Shown: positions 10,888 to 22,279 of the stretch, piece after piece
Layout: each line of letters begins with the position of its first letter
Numbering within the stretch: the stretch's first letter is position 1
Source of the DNA: Rehmannia glutinosa
Taxonomy: Eukaryota > Streptophyta > Magnoliopsida > Lamiales > Orobanchaceae
Assembly (NCBI GenBank): GCA_016081115.2
Contig: JABTTQ020002542.1
Location: 860,111 to 924,110, forward strand
Reading direction: 5' to 3'
DNA: 64,000 bases
The notes under the pieces: model-generated
What the model saw: only the letters and a program-made list of their open reading frames with translations
Told to the model about the DNA's origin: nothing
Database searches by the model: none
Position numbers and translations under genes: made by a program

Positions 10888-12510
10888 ATGGCTACAAATG
10901 ATGCTCATCTCACCACCTAGGCGCCTCCACAAATAAGCCACCACTATTCGACGCCAACAACTACGCATTTTGGAAAGACCGTATGGAATGCTTCCTACAA
11001 GGATGCGGGTTCGACATTTGGAATGTGGTCATTGAAGGAGTTGATCAACCAACAAAGAAATCGGAAGATGGCACTTTGGCTCCTAAACCTTTCAAGGAGT
11101 TTGATGAAAACGACAAAAGGCTTTCTCTCTAAACGGTAAGGCCTTAAATATTTTGCATTGTTCTCTTACCGCCACCGAGTACAATCGCATAAGAGGCATA
11201 AGGTCGGCACATGAGGTTTGGGAAAAATTGGAGACAATCTATGAAGGGACTAAGAAAGTCAAGCAAGCAAGAAAGACCATGCTTGTTAAAGACTTCGAAA
11301 ACTTTAACATGTATGATGGCGAAGGCATCTCCAAGATGGTGGAAAGGCTTGACAATATTGTCAATCCTCTTGTGGCTCGGCAAGGCCATCTCCGAAGAAG
11401 ACAAGGTGACCAAGGTATTGAATGCACTTCCCGGTCATGGTCCGATAAAGTAACGGCAATCACGGAGGCACAAAATCTTGAGACACTCAAGTTTGATGAA
11501 CTTATTGGAAATCTACTCATATATGAAGTCTATCTCAAGGAGAGAAAAATTCCAAACCATCCACAAATCAATCGGGTATGCAAATTATTTCTAAAGGTCT
11601 TGCTTCTTCTTCTAATAACGCATACTATGATAATGATGATGATGATGAGGAGACGGCCGCACTTGTTCGAAAATTTGCAAAATTTGTGAATAAAAATAAA
11701 GCAAGAAAACCAAGAGATAATGCTTGCTTTAAATGCGAAAACCGGGCACTTCATTGCCGATTGCTCAAGCTCGATGAAGAGGAGCAAAAGAAAAGGAAGC
11801 CTTTCACAAAAAAGAAGGCTCTAAATGCGGAAGTCAAAACATGGGATGAACTACTCAAACAACCGATGAGAAAGGAGAAACCGAACACGGTCTCATGGCT
11901 ATAGACATGAAAACAATGAGGTACACTCAAACTCTTCTACTTCCTCCATAGTTGATGACTTGCAATGTGATTTTGATGAATTGCAAATTGAGTTTCAAAA
12001 TTTAATCGTTAAATACAAAAACTTGAAAAAGGAGCATAAGGAGATTAAAGTTGAAAAAGAAAAATTATTTACCTCTTATGAATCTCTGACAAAGCTCATG
12101 CTCTTACTCTTACTAGAATTCATTCTCTTGAAACCGAAAAGGAATTGCTCACAAAAGATATTGAATGTTTGAAAAATGATATGCATCGTTTCAACATAAG
12201 TACGGATAAAGTTACAAAAATTTTAGATGCACAAAGAGGTGAGCATTCCAAATCGGGACTTGGTTATAAGCCATTTCAAAGTGTTTTTAAGAAAAATAAC
12301 CAAAGTCCGACTTTTTGTACGTGCTAATAATTATAATACTCCTACTTGTTTTTATTGTGGCAAAGTTGGACATTATGCTAATAATTGCAAATTGAGAAAT
12401 AGCTCAAGACATGTTTGGAGACCCAAAGGTCTCAAGACTAACCCCCATGGACCCCAAAATTATAGGGTACCTAAAAGAAATTCTTTTGTAGGTAATAGGG
12501 GCTATAACCA
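10888..12510 (+). pseudogene. Sirevirus gag with intact CCHC knuckle (E)
   Basis: ATG at 10888 opens MATNDAHLTT and then a stop, so the start is already broken. Capsid pieces follow in different frames: YAFWKDRMECFLQGCGFDIW near 10961, then RIRGIRSAHEVWEKLETIYE and coiled-coil-like KYKNLKKEHKEIKVEKEKLF near 12016. The zinc knuckle CFYCGKVGHYANNC (12347-12388) has all four ligands (C-X2-C-X4-H-X4-C). RHVWRPKGLKTNPHGP follows, as in other Sireviruses. Role in a live element: particle core and RNA packaging. Confidence 0.85.
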
Positions 12511-12512
12511 CA

Positions 12513-13760
12513 ATGGAAGATTCAAAATGGCTCGTGGACAGCGGATGTTCACGCCATATGACCGGGAGGAGAGAACTTTTACCAACATCAAACTCCAAGA
12601 AGAGGGTATGGTCATGTTCGGCAATGGCAAAGGAAAGATTATTGGAAATGGAGAAATTGGTAACTCTTTCTTTCTCTCTTAGTAATGTTCTATTAGTTGA
12701 AGGGCTTAAGTTTAATTTGATAAGTGTTAGCCAACTTTGTGATTCAAAATATGATGTTTCCTTTAATAAAGAAAAATGCCTTATTCTTAAAAATGGTGAA
12801 ATTATTTGTGAAGCAAATAGAAAAGGCAATCTTTACAAAATTTGTACAAGTGATTTGGTTAGTCAAAATGTTTCTTGTTTAGTCGCCAATAATGATTTAA
12901 CTAGTTTATGGCATAGGCGACTTGGACATGTTGAATACAAAATTTTGAAAAATATTTACAAAAACCAACATGTGAAAGGACTACCCAAATTAAATTTTGA
13001 AAATCTTGGCTTATGTAACACTTGTCAAAAGAACAAATTAGTTAAAAGTAGTTTTAAGCCCAAAAATGAAATTTCCACAACCAAACCCCTACAAATGCTT
13101 CACCTTGATTTGTACGGGGGATATTGGTACGGCTAGTCTAAGTGGAAAACATTACACTTTTGTTATAGTCGATGATTTTTCGAGATATACTTGGGCTCTT
13201 TTTCTTACCAATAAAAACGATGCCGTAATGAGTTTGTGAAGTTGTGTAGACTTATTGAGAATGAAAAAGAAGATACTATTAAGTCTATTCAAGCGATCGA
13301 GGTGGAGAATTTGACGGTGAATTTAGAGTATTTTGTGAAACCAAAGGATATGCTCATAATTTCGGCTCCAAGGACACCTCAACAAAATGGAGTAGTTGAA
13401 CGGAAAAATCGGACATTACAAGAAATGAGTCGGTCCATGCTCAATGAATTTTCACTTCCAAAATATTTTTGGGCCGAAGCCGTAAGTACCGCTTGCTATG
13501 TCATTAATCGAGTTTATATTCGCCCTAAAATGAATAAAACTCCATATGAGCTTTGGAAGGGTAGAACTCCAAATATTAGTTATTTCAAGATATTTGGTTG
13601 TAAATGCTTTATTTTGAATACCAATGATCAATTGGACAAACTTGATCCTAAGGCCGATGAAGGGATATTTATGGGATATTCAACAAAAAGCAAAGCATAT
13701 CGGGTTTACAATAAGACTAGTGAAGTTGTTGAAGAATCCATCCATGTTAAATTCAATGAA
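12513..13760 (+). pseudogene. Sirevirus protease and integrase region (E), broken
   Basis: The protease site is KWLVDSGCSRHMTG (near 12525), with the catalytic D-S-G. A pre-integrase domain follows, with SLWHRRLGHVEYKILKNIYK (about 12902) and CNTCQKNKLVKSSF, which keep the H-H and C-C zinc ligands. The integrase core is out of frame around 13130-13370: the second catalytic Asp region (RGGEF-like) reads only in another frame. PQQNGVVERKNRTLQEMSRS (about 13378) retains the Glu. The end of integrase matches INRVYIRPKMNKTPYELWKG near 13500. Confidence 0.85.
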
Positions 13761-13984
13761 GCTTCGGGAGTTGAAGGAATTCCTAATGATGAAAGTAATG
13801 ATGAGGATATTATTGAACAAATTGTTCAAATTGATGATCAACCGTCTACATCAAATGATCAACCGTCCACTTCAAATGGTCCTCAAGAAGATAGAGGTGA
13901 TATCTCGGATCTTCCCATTGCATTGAAATTTAAGGAGATCACCCAAAAGATCTTATTATTGGTGATCCCCTTGACAAAGTGATG

Positions 13985-14430
13985 ACTCAAGAAAATTTGC
14001 CGAGAAAGCTCTTATTTCTCAAAAAGAGCCTAAAAATGCTAAAGAAGCTATTGAGGATGAGGATTGGTTTCTAGAGATGCAAAGAGGAGTTGAATCAATT
14101 TGAAAGAAATGATGTATGGGAATTGGTACCTTGTCCTCCTTCTCAAACTATTATTGGCACAAAATGGGTTTTCGGAACAAACTTGATGATCAAGGCAACA
14201 TTGTTCGAAATAAGGCAAGGTTAGTAGCTCAAGGGTATTGTCAAGAAGAAGGTATTGACTATGATGAAACTTTTGCACCGTGAAAGCACGTTTAGAAGCT
14301 ATTCGTATTTTGCTTGCCTATTCTTGCTTTAAAAATTTCAAACTTTACCAAATGGATGTTAAATCCGCCTTCTTAAATGGTATTATTAAAGAAGAAGTCT
14401 ATGTAAAACAACCTCAGGGGTTTGAAAATC
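13985..14430 (+). pseudogene. Sirevirus RT, N-terminal part (E)
   Basis: Blocks recognisable in shifting frames include [37 protein letters not shown] and [20 protein letters not shown], the first third of the Copia RVT_2 domain. It is cut off at 14430, before the YVDD active site, by the LTR fragment of F. Confidence 0.85.
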
Positions 14431-14882
14431 TTGGGTGATCTAGGTGTTAGGTGTAAGAAGATTGTGGTAATCTTCTTGTCGAGGTGTTGAAGAGTGTGGT
14501 GCTCTTTAAGGTTGAAGATTGTGGTAATCTTCACAAGGTGCCGTTGGAGATTGTGGTAATCTTCAAGAGAGATTGTGGTAATCTCAAAGGTGGTGTTGAA
14601 GAAGAGTGTGGTGCTCTTCAAGGTGTTGTTGTAAGTTGGTGTTGTATTAATTTTGGTAATTAATAAAATATTTTTTCTTTTTGAAATCCATCCCGGATAT
14701 CTTGGGGTGGTAGAGGATTAGGCGCTAAGTGGGTTGAACCTCTATAAATCGACGTGTGTTGTTTACATTCCGCACCTTTATTATTGTCTTTGAGCATTCG
14801 GTTCTAAAAAGAGGGTAAAATCGAAAAAGATGGAGATAATCTATTCACCCCCTCTAGATTATCGTAGCCTCTTGGACTTACA
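14431..14882 (+). repeat. 5' LTR remnant of F (last ~450 bp)
   Basis: It begins inside the LTR at GGGTGATCTAGGTG, directly after the RT of E, and ends CTTGGACTTACA at 14882. It includes the minisatellite of GATTGTGGTAATC units. TGGTATCGAGCC (14885-14896) follows as a primer binding site with one base missing. Confidence 0.8.
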
Positions 14883-14903
14883 AGTGGTATCGAGCCAAAC
14901 TCT

Positions 14904-16330
14904 TTGGCAAGCTCGTTTCACATCGCGAGTGAAGAGGAACGATCGTCGGCTACAAATGAAGCTCATCTTACCGGGACCTCCACCACCAAGCCACCTCTAT
15001 TTGATTCCAAAAATTTTATATTTTGGAAAGAAAGAATGGAATGTTATTTACAAGGTTACGGGTTTGATATTTGGAACATCGTCATAAATGGAGAATCCAT
15101 TCCGATGAAAGACACACCACACACCTCCAAAGGCCTCAAAGAGCTAAATGATGAAGAGAAGAAAATCATCTCCTCAAACGGTAAAGCTCTCAATATTTTG
15201 TATTGTTCAATTACTAATTTGGAATATGAACATATCGTAGGAATTCGATCGACACATGAAGTATGGCAAAATTAGAAGCAATCTATGGAGTATTTGCAAA
15301 TGAAATGAGTCAAACAAAAGCATCTACTTCCCAAAGGGATACAAGCTCAAATCTAAGGAACAAGCCTTTTACAACTTCCAACTATGAAGTAGTCGAACAA
15401 TGTTTTATAGGCATCAAAGAAGAAAACGAGGTATGTCTTAAACCTCTACTTCCTATGATATTGTTATTCAAAATGATTATAGTGATTTGCAAAATGATTT
15501 TGATGATCTTCAAAATGAATTCCAAAATTTACTTGTTAAGTACAAAAATTTGAAAAAGGAATTCAATGTTTTGAAAAATGAAAAGGATAGTTTATTTACT
15601 TCCTATGAATCACTATCATGTGCTCACACCACCACACTTGAAAAGGTTAGAAACCTTGAAAAACAAAATAATACTCTTGTTGAGGATATTAATTGCATGA
15701 AAAATAATTTATCAAAATCCAACTTGAGTACCAATAAATTGCCCAATGTTGTGAATGTTTATGATTGTGATAATTTGAATAGTAAACTTGATCATGAGCC
15801 TAATGGTATAAATCATATGAAAAGAAATCGAGTTCCTATGCATATTAGTGATGTTACTTACTTTTATTGCGGTAAGAAGGGTCATGCGGTAAATACTTGT
15901 CGGGCTAGAAATAGCTCTAATTATTGTTGGAGACCTAAAAGTCTCAAGACTAATCCCAAAGGACCCAAGCACTTGAGGGTACCACAAAATAATGTCATTT
16001 TAGGTACCCGGCAGAATAATAATCAAAGAAAATTCATACCGCCAAAAAGACATCAAATGACCATTTCATTTGATCAAAGGAGAAAACACCTTCAACAAAG
16101 TCATTTTTCAAGAAGAGGAAATAATCAAAAATGGGATGAACAAAATCCTTGAAATGGCAAAAGACATCATCAACAAGATGATTTTCCAAGAGAAAGACAC
16201 TTTCGAAAATGGGAAGGCCACAACGCTTGAAATGGAGCAATTGGAGAAACCACCATCAACATGAAGATTTTCAAACGAGAAGATATCATCAACAATGGGA
16301 AAGGCACAACCCATGGAAATGGCGAAATTG
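14904..16330 (+). pseudogene. Sirevirus gag with repeated basic tail (F)
   Basis: The first frame is continuous from about 14904 to 15275: TKPPLFDSKNFIFWKERMEC then YGFDIWNIVINGESIPMKD, ending RSTHEVWQN at a stop. The next frame (15487-16152) has a coiled-coil-like stretch, LLVKYKNLKKEFNVLKNEKD. It also has a zinc knuckle reading YFYCGKKGHAVNTC (about 15859-15900), whose first Cys is Tyr. After RNSSNYCWRPKSLKTNPKGP come about three imperfect repeats of 73-86 bp (from 16095, 16168 and 16254) encoding basic, Gln/Asn/His-rich sequence. Confidence 0.8.
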
Positions 16331-17160
16331 GTAAACCGTATCTCCTATTTAAATATGCATTTTAATTTTTATGCATGTTTGTATTTGTGTCTAAATTGCA
16401 AAATGAGTTTTCATAATTTTAAAATTAAGGTCTTCAATATATATTTATGGTTTTAAATTTTTTTTTTAAAAAGGAGACCTTGTATGTTGCTTATTTTAAA
16501 CTCTTGTGTATTTGCTTAGACTTAATAGTTTTATCATCTCTTATGGATTTTTATGGCATGAGCTTACTTGTGATATCTCTTATTGTTTTAGCCTACACTT
16601 GTGTCATATTCGTTTTGTGCTATACTTGTTAGATATGTGTAGGATATATATTTCCACATCCTCTTCAAGAAATGCTTGAACTATCGAGGTACGCTCATTA
16701 TTATTATTCATATCATAGACTCGATACATGTTGTGCCATATGCCTATGTGCTTATTTTATACAAGTGCCATTAAGAGGATGTTTTATTTTTTTTTTTTTT
16801 TTTTTTTTTTGAAAAGGCATTCTTTGACATAGCTTGTTTTATCCAAGAATTGTAAAGGATTATATTTTGTTTTGATAAAACAATTGATCTACTAAGTTAT
16901 GCATTTTATTGCACTTATAAATGCCATTATTCTTCGATGCTTATGTTAAAGCTCTTGTTCATATGATTCGTGTAAATGAGGTCTCAACTATGTGCTCTCG
17001 TATTTTCATATTTCAAAAAGACCTTATATAGCTTTATACAAGCTTATTTGAACTTATATGTTGTATTATATTCTTGATGATTTTCTTTAGGCATAGTATG
17101 TGTTACTTGCTATAGTGTCTCTATCATTCGATATCACTATGCTCTTTGCACGAGATTCTT
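16331..17160 (+). other. AT-rich spacer inside F, origin unknown
   Basis: It replaces the protease and integrase expected between gag and RT. It has no recognisable domain; one short frame (16447-16632) is hydrophobic but not convincing. A 24-base T run lies at 16787-16810. It may be a foreign insertion or non-coding filler of a derivative element. Confidence 0.4.
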
Positions 17161-18245
17161 TGTTGAGATTTTTCAGAATTTTTGGTATTTTGGAACAAGT
17201 TTGATGAACAAGGCAAGGTTAGTAGCTCAATGGTATTATCAAGAAGAAGGTATTGATTTTGATGATACATTTGCACCGGTAGCACATTTAGAAGCTTTTC
17301 GCATTCTACTTGCCCATTCTTGTTTTAAGAAAATTTCAAGCTTTACCAAATGGATGATAAATCCAATTTTCTAAACTTTTTTATTTTAGAATAAGTCTAT
17401 ATAAAACAACCGGGTTTGAAAGATTTTTTTGTAGGCAAATTCTTTTAAAAGGCCTTGTACGGTTGATATAAGCATCCCGTGTTTTGTTTGATAAACTTAG
17501 ATATTTTGAAAAATGATTTTATAAAGAGGTAAAGTTGATACTACTTTCTTTGTTTTTGAAAACAAAAAGGGCAAGATTGCTTATTAGTACATATTTGAGT
17601 TGATTTGATGCCACTAATGAATTTTTGTGCAAGATATTGTTCTAAGTTGATGATAGGTGAACTTGAGATGATCATGATGGGGGAGCTCAATTTCTTCATT
17701 GGAAATCAAGTTAAACAATGCCAAGAAGGTGATTATATCTCACTATCAAAGTATACAAATAGAACCCTTGAAGAAGTGAGGCATTGAAGAAGAAAGAACC
17801 ATCTCAACCTCTATGACTACCATGTAAAGATTAACAAAGGTTGAGGAAGGCATATCGTCGACAAACAAATTCGAGGTATGTTCATTCACTTTTATTACTC
17901 CCATAGACTCGACATTGCATATGCCCTACGCCTATATGCTCGGATTCAAAACTATCCCAACGAATCTCATTAAAAGTGCCCTTAAAAGAAATTTTCAAAT
18001 ATTTGAAAGGCACTTCTTCTTATGACTTGTTGTATCCAAAGTCTTAAAACGTTCTTATTTTTCGGGATAACAAGTCCGGTATATATTATTCATTATTCGT
18101 ATTCAAACTAAACATTTTGAGATTTGATATATTTGTTAAGGGATTGCAATTTTAACAAAAACTTGAGATGTGTTTAATTCCGTCTCAAGGATAACTCGCG
18201 GACTTTTTTATTAACCGCTGAGTATCTTACCTTATTTCGAGCTTG
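17160..18245 (+). pseudogene. Sirevirus RT and RNase H scraps (F)
   Basis: Fragments match copies E and C: a remnant of [15 protein letters not shown] near 17180, EEGIDFDDTFAPVAHLEAFR near 17247, and FDKLRYF and LFVFENKKGRLL near 17500-17580. LNFFIGNQVKQCQEGDYISL (about 17689) is the best-kept piece, the FFLGLQIKQ region after YVDD. RNase H is only traceable by alignment to A and C, up to the ADIFTKP-like end around 18190-18240. Many stops and indels. Confidence 0.75.
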
Positions 18246-19594
18246 ATTATGACATAATGTATATTGAATGAGGTCTACGTTTGCATTTTGCACGTTTTAA
18301 AACTTAGGGGCTAAAAATCGATTTTTGGATCAAATTTCGGATTTTCAAAATAGAAATGAACCATTTGGGCTGAGGGGGCAAGGCCGACCGTAACGCCAAG
18401 CCGTCGACCGGTCGCCCGCCCTGATGGTCACCCTTGGTTAAATTTTGGCTTAAAACAGTTTGTTTTCCAGTGAGCAATTTTTGCTTTTTTGGTTCATTTT
18501 TCGTCCCCTTTGCAATTTTCACACACAATTCACTTCAAATCAGTTTTGATGCATGAATTATATATTTTGGGGACTACCTAGCTCGGTTATCATCATTGAT
18601 GCTCATCTTTACCGATTGAATGGTAAGAATTTCACTTTCTTTAGCTCAATGGGTTGAATCCATGAGTTTGTGGCTTATATGTATTTTTCTTGATGCAATT
18701 CATATATATTTGTGATGAGCTTATTGATTGTTGATGTATGATATTTGCTAAATTGCATTTGGTGATGAAAAACTTGGCTTGATTACATTTACAAGGGCTA
18801 TATATATCGTCTTAATTTTTTGACGCCCGCCAAGTGTTCGATAAAGCGTTTCGATGAGATATTCATCACCTACATGATTATCTTACTTTTAAATGCCTTA
18901 TATACTTATAGAGATCATGTTTTGCAAATCAAATGAGTTTTCATAAGCTTCTACATGTCGTATGATCGACTTTTCCCTCTTATTTGGTTTATAAGCTTCA
19001 TCAAATCATTCGATACATCGGTTTAGTTGCGCACCTTGATATGAACATATTATGTGTTTATCGTGCTAACATTCTTTTTGATGATTCCAAAGGGGGAGAA
19101 ACAGGTTATGAGCTCTTTAGCTCAAAGAAGCTAAGATAAGCTTAACGAAAAGAAGTTATAAGCTATGGCTTCATAAAGCCATATGTTGTGGATCATATTT
19201 AGTCCACTTGGTGTTTTATGGTTATGTATGATTCTTGGTCCATTGGTTGTAGTATGGACTTATATATGTTTCTAATGATGTCTCTTTGACAGGGGAGCTT
19301 TTAAGTTATTGATACTTAAGCTTAATATTGAAAAGCTAAGCCTTTAGCTTTTGATTAAATTGCTTTTATTACTCTTGTTGTGCATGTTGATAGGGGAGCA
19401 TTTGCTATATGTGTTTGAATATCTCTACTCCCTTCCTTGTGTTTATATTGCGCGGAATATTGTCGCTCTCAACGGATATTTATTTTTTACCGTAAAACTT
19501 GTTTTGTTTTCATTATCGCCTCTCAAAATTGTTTTGCTTTCAAAATCGACCTTGTTGAATTGTTTTGGTTTGTAATCATCAAAAAGAGGGAGAT
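18246..19594 (+). other. Sirevirus 3' spacer and polypurine tracts (F)
   Basis: It aligns with 730-2023 of A. Purine tracts stand at about 19088-19103 (AAGGGGGAGAAACAG), 19289-19300 (ACAGGGGAGCTT), 19391-19400 (TAGGGGAGCA) and 19580-19593 (AAAAAGAGGGAGA) next to the LTR. A GACCGGTCG palindrome sits near 18408. No reading frame of interest. Confidence 0.7.
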
Positions 19595-20165
19595 TGTTTG
19601 ATAAATGGTTTTATCATGATTTTGATGATTTTGTTTTTATACCAAAACAATGTTATTAAAGGTTGTCCAAATACTCTAAATGATTTAAAATGGTTTTCAA
19701 TATTTTTAGGAGTATTTCTTCAAGTCTATTTTCGACAAAATTGGACAACGCTTTTATATGATTTTGTGTCAAGTGTTTTTACATCAAAACAATGTCCCCG
19801 AATGTTGTCCTAATACTCCGATTGGTCTAAAATATTTTTACTATTTTTCGGAGTATTTCTTGAAGTTTATTTTCGATATAAAATTGGACAATACTTATGT
19901 TTCAGCTCGACCGGCCGCCCTATAGGGCAACCCGCACTGTGTTGAGTTTTGGAACAGAAAAAAGGGACGGAGGAAAACTTGAGGGGGCGACCGGCCAACC
20001 GGAGGAGGTCGATCGGTAGGCGACCGGCCGACCCCTAGGGCGGCCGGTGCCTGGGGAAGCCCCCTCAAGGTGCGATCTTCTCTGCTTCATGTTTTAACTA
20101 CCCCCAACCCAGGTCCAACATGAGGGCGACCGGCCGCACCCTCCCCGACCGGTCCCCCCAGAATA
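19595..20165 (+). repeat. 3' LTR of F, truncated, with internal duplication
   Basis: It starts TGTTTGATAAATGG and contains a 152-bp internal tandem duplication (caaaacaatg at 19643 and 19795). The GC-rich island with repeated cgaccggccg words follows at 19905-20160. It stops within that island after GGTCCCCCC, before the TATA box, where B-derived or unrelated sequence begins. Confidence 0.8.
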
Positions 20166-21398
20166 CCCGAGCCTCTCACGACTCATCCGCCAATATAGTT
20201 CATGCATTATGTGTTGGTTATGTGTTACTTGCATTGATATTAACATTCACATAATTGATTACATTTTATATGGTATGATTAGTTTCTCAATATTGTAACT
20301 CTCATACAAGATACTAGTTGCTAGAGTACTAAATTAAGTACCAAATCAAACTTATCAATGTCGTAAAAAAACGCGAAAGTGGTGTTAGGAGGGGAAAATC
20401 GAAAAAATAAAATAATAGGTAAGCAAACAAGGAAGCTAGCGCACTGGGCGTGGAGTGTTTCTAAAAAGAGCTAGACGCCCGAGGCGGGGCGCAGCCTGGG
20501 CCTAGCACAGCGGAGCTGGCGGGGGTTAGGTGGGCTGTCGGAAGAATAGCATAGGCGGATATGGTGGGCCTAGCGCCAGGTGGGACTAATCGGGACTAGG
20601 CGGATATTTTTATAATGATGATCAAAATAGAAAATAAGATAGGTAAATATCAAAATCATGTTCTCATAAATATACATAATTATTAATATATAATTTGTAT
20701 ACATATGATTCGTATATATAATCTTATATAGATATATATGTATATGTATCTTGTACTACTTATATATGACCTATATAGCAGACGTGAGATAACATATGAT
20801 AATTCATATATATATATATATTACTAATATATATACACACACATATAGTGTACACATAAGTTAAATGGATAGAGTTAACTAATGTAATGAGGATATATAT
20901 ATATATATTTTATTCAACCGCCATTAAATTAAAGGAAAAGATAAGTTGTTTGTTCTTTATATACACGTGGGGCATAAGGATAGAAACAAGCTTAGAAACA
21001 ATCCTTCACACATAGCTCTTGGGAACAAATGTAAGAGAAAGAATTAGAGAGTGGGCAACAAACCAAGAAAAAAGAATGGAATTGGCAAACGTACGGTAGG
21101 GGCAATTGGTAAGTTATTTTCTAAAGTTATCTATCATGTTGTTTAACTCATAATAGTACAAGGTTGATTTAAATGATAATTTCAGTCTTATAGCAGAGAG
21201 AATCTTTGATATAATTTATATAAAACTAAGTGATAATAATCTTGACAGAAATTTATTGTGTGTTAAAATTTTAATTTGGAGAAAAGAGAGAAGAAAGCTA
21301 GCGTGTGGTTGTAATTTTAGAGACTAAATGTGTGGAGATAATTTGGTTAATCTTTAGAATGACAGATTTTTATAGGTTGAAGGAAAAATGGATGCCGT
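20166..21398 (+). other. Non-coding remnant between F and the B 3' end
   Basis: 20166-20360 shows nothing recognisable. 20440-20600 is a GC-rich block of CCTAG/GGCGG words (for example GACTAATCGGGACTAGGCGG-like), resembling a dispersed non-autonomous plant repeat. 20640-20960 is AT-rich with TATATA microsatellites. 20960-21120 contains a TATATA-like box (tttatatac) and an ATG with a short frame that stops after seven codons, followed by a donor-like GGTAAGT. I cannot tell whether this is B interior or older host DNA. Confidence 0.4.
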
Positions 21399-21995
21399 GT
21401 GATGGACATATTGAAACAATACGGAGGCATTCCAACGAAAGAGACACGATGCCATTTCGACGTCGGAACCGAGCCTAGATCGGTCGATGAATTCAAAACG
21501 CTCGAATCCGAAGGATACTTCAAGGCATGTCCAAAGCCCAAGCCTAGGACTTGTATTGGGAAAAAGGCCTCCTGTCGTGCGAAGAAGGCCGACAAGCGAG
21601 ACTCAAAGATCACTCTCTTTGGAAAGAAAAGGCCCCAAAGACAATACACACCCAGGAGGAAGAGGTAGAAGCGAGTGGAGGAAGAGTTTTCGGACCAGAC
21701 CTCTACCCAAAAATATCGAATATATAGATCCGGAAAGAAATGAGGGATCTATTGGTATGACGAAGTAGCCAACAGGGAAGTGGCAAGGAAGAATCTTTGA
21801 CTATGTCAAGAGGATTGAAGAAGAAAATAAAAGACAAACTCAAATTTTGTGGGAAGAAAAAGACAAGAAATGAAGAGAAAAGACGAAGGCTCGAGGAAGA
21901 GCCTATGAGAAAAAGAAAGTGAAGAAGAAGAAAAAAGAGAAAGAGACGAGGAAGATGACAGAGTCAAGAGGAAAGAAGAGACAATAAGGCGATGA
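21399..21995 (+). pseudogene. Unrecognised basic and charged reading frame(s) in B interior
   Basis: A frame from 21399 to 21668 encodes 89 residues with a Lys/Arg/Pro-rich C-terminal half (ACPKPKPRTCIGKK, KKADKRDSK, PRRKR). Further in-phase scraps up to about 21995 are strongly purine-rich and would encode Glu/Lys/Arg-rich, coiled-coil-like sequence. It lies just before the B polypurine tract, where some plant LTR elements carry an extra 3' ORF or, in non-autonomous forms, a gag. I do not recognise the family and assign no function. Confidence 0.35.
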
Positions 21996-22265
21996 AGTGT
22001 TGCTATCCACCCCTTCATGTATTTTCTTTGATGTAAATGCATATGTATGTAAGTCTTCCGTACATTGAATAAGAATCTAAACTTTTTTGGCGTAGATATA
22101 GAACGCCATGATGCTCGATACACTTTGTAAACAAATGAGTAAAGGACAAGAATATTATGATCAATAAAAGGATCAATTCTACGCATACATTCTCTGTTTC
22201 TACATTGTCTGTATGTATCTCTACTATTTACATTTTATATGTATGTTTTAAGTTTTGGCATCATC

Positions 22266-22279
22266 AAAAAGGGGGAAAT
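22266..22279 (+). promoter_or_regulatory. Polypurine tract of element B
   Basis: AAAAAGGGGGAAAT ends directly before the TGTTGGGAAA start of the 3' LTR, preceded by TTTTGGCATCATC, a context common in plant Copia elements. Confidence 0.8.

Larger units (their letters stand above)
9669..14430 (+). mobile_element. Sirevirus element E, truncated at both ends
   Basis: The order is a 5'-truncated LTR, primer binding site, gag, zinc knuckle, protease, integrase and the first part of RT, all on the plus strand. The element stops within RT (after a [14 protein letters not shown] block) where the LTR fragment of F begins. Its 3' half and 3' LTR are absent. Sequence is close to copy C throughout. Confidence 0.85.
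14431..20165 (+). mobile_element. Sirevirus element F, internally deleted, truncated LTRs
   Basis: A short 5' LTR remnant, primer binding site and gag are followed by about 830 bp of unrelated AT-rich sequence. RT and RNase H scraps, the family's 3' spacer, a polypurine tract and a truncated 3' LTR come next. Protease and integrase are missing. F differs from C and E enough in gag to be a separate subfamily. Confidence 0.8.

Noticed and set aside
16447..16632. Hydrophobic 61-codon frame in element F, candidate env-like protein
   Set aside because: T-rich DNA yields hydrophobic residues in any frame; position between gag and RT does not suit env.
21000..21130. Possible first exon of a gene (TATA-like box, ATG, GGTAAGT)
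   Set aside because: The frame stops after seven codons and no further exons were found; kept only as a remark.
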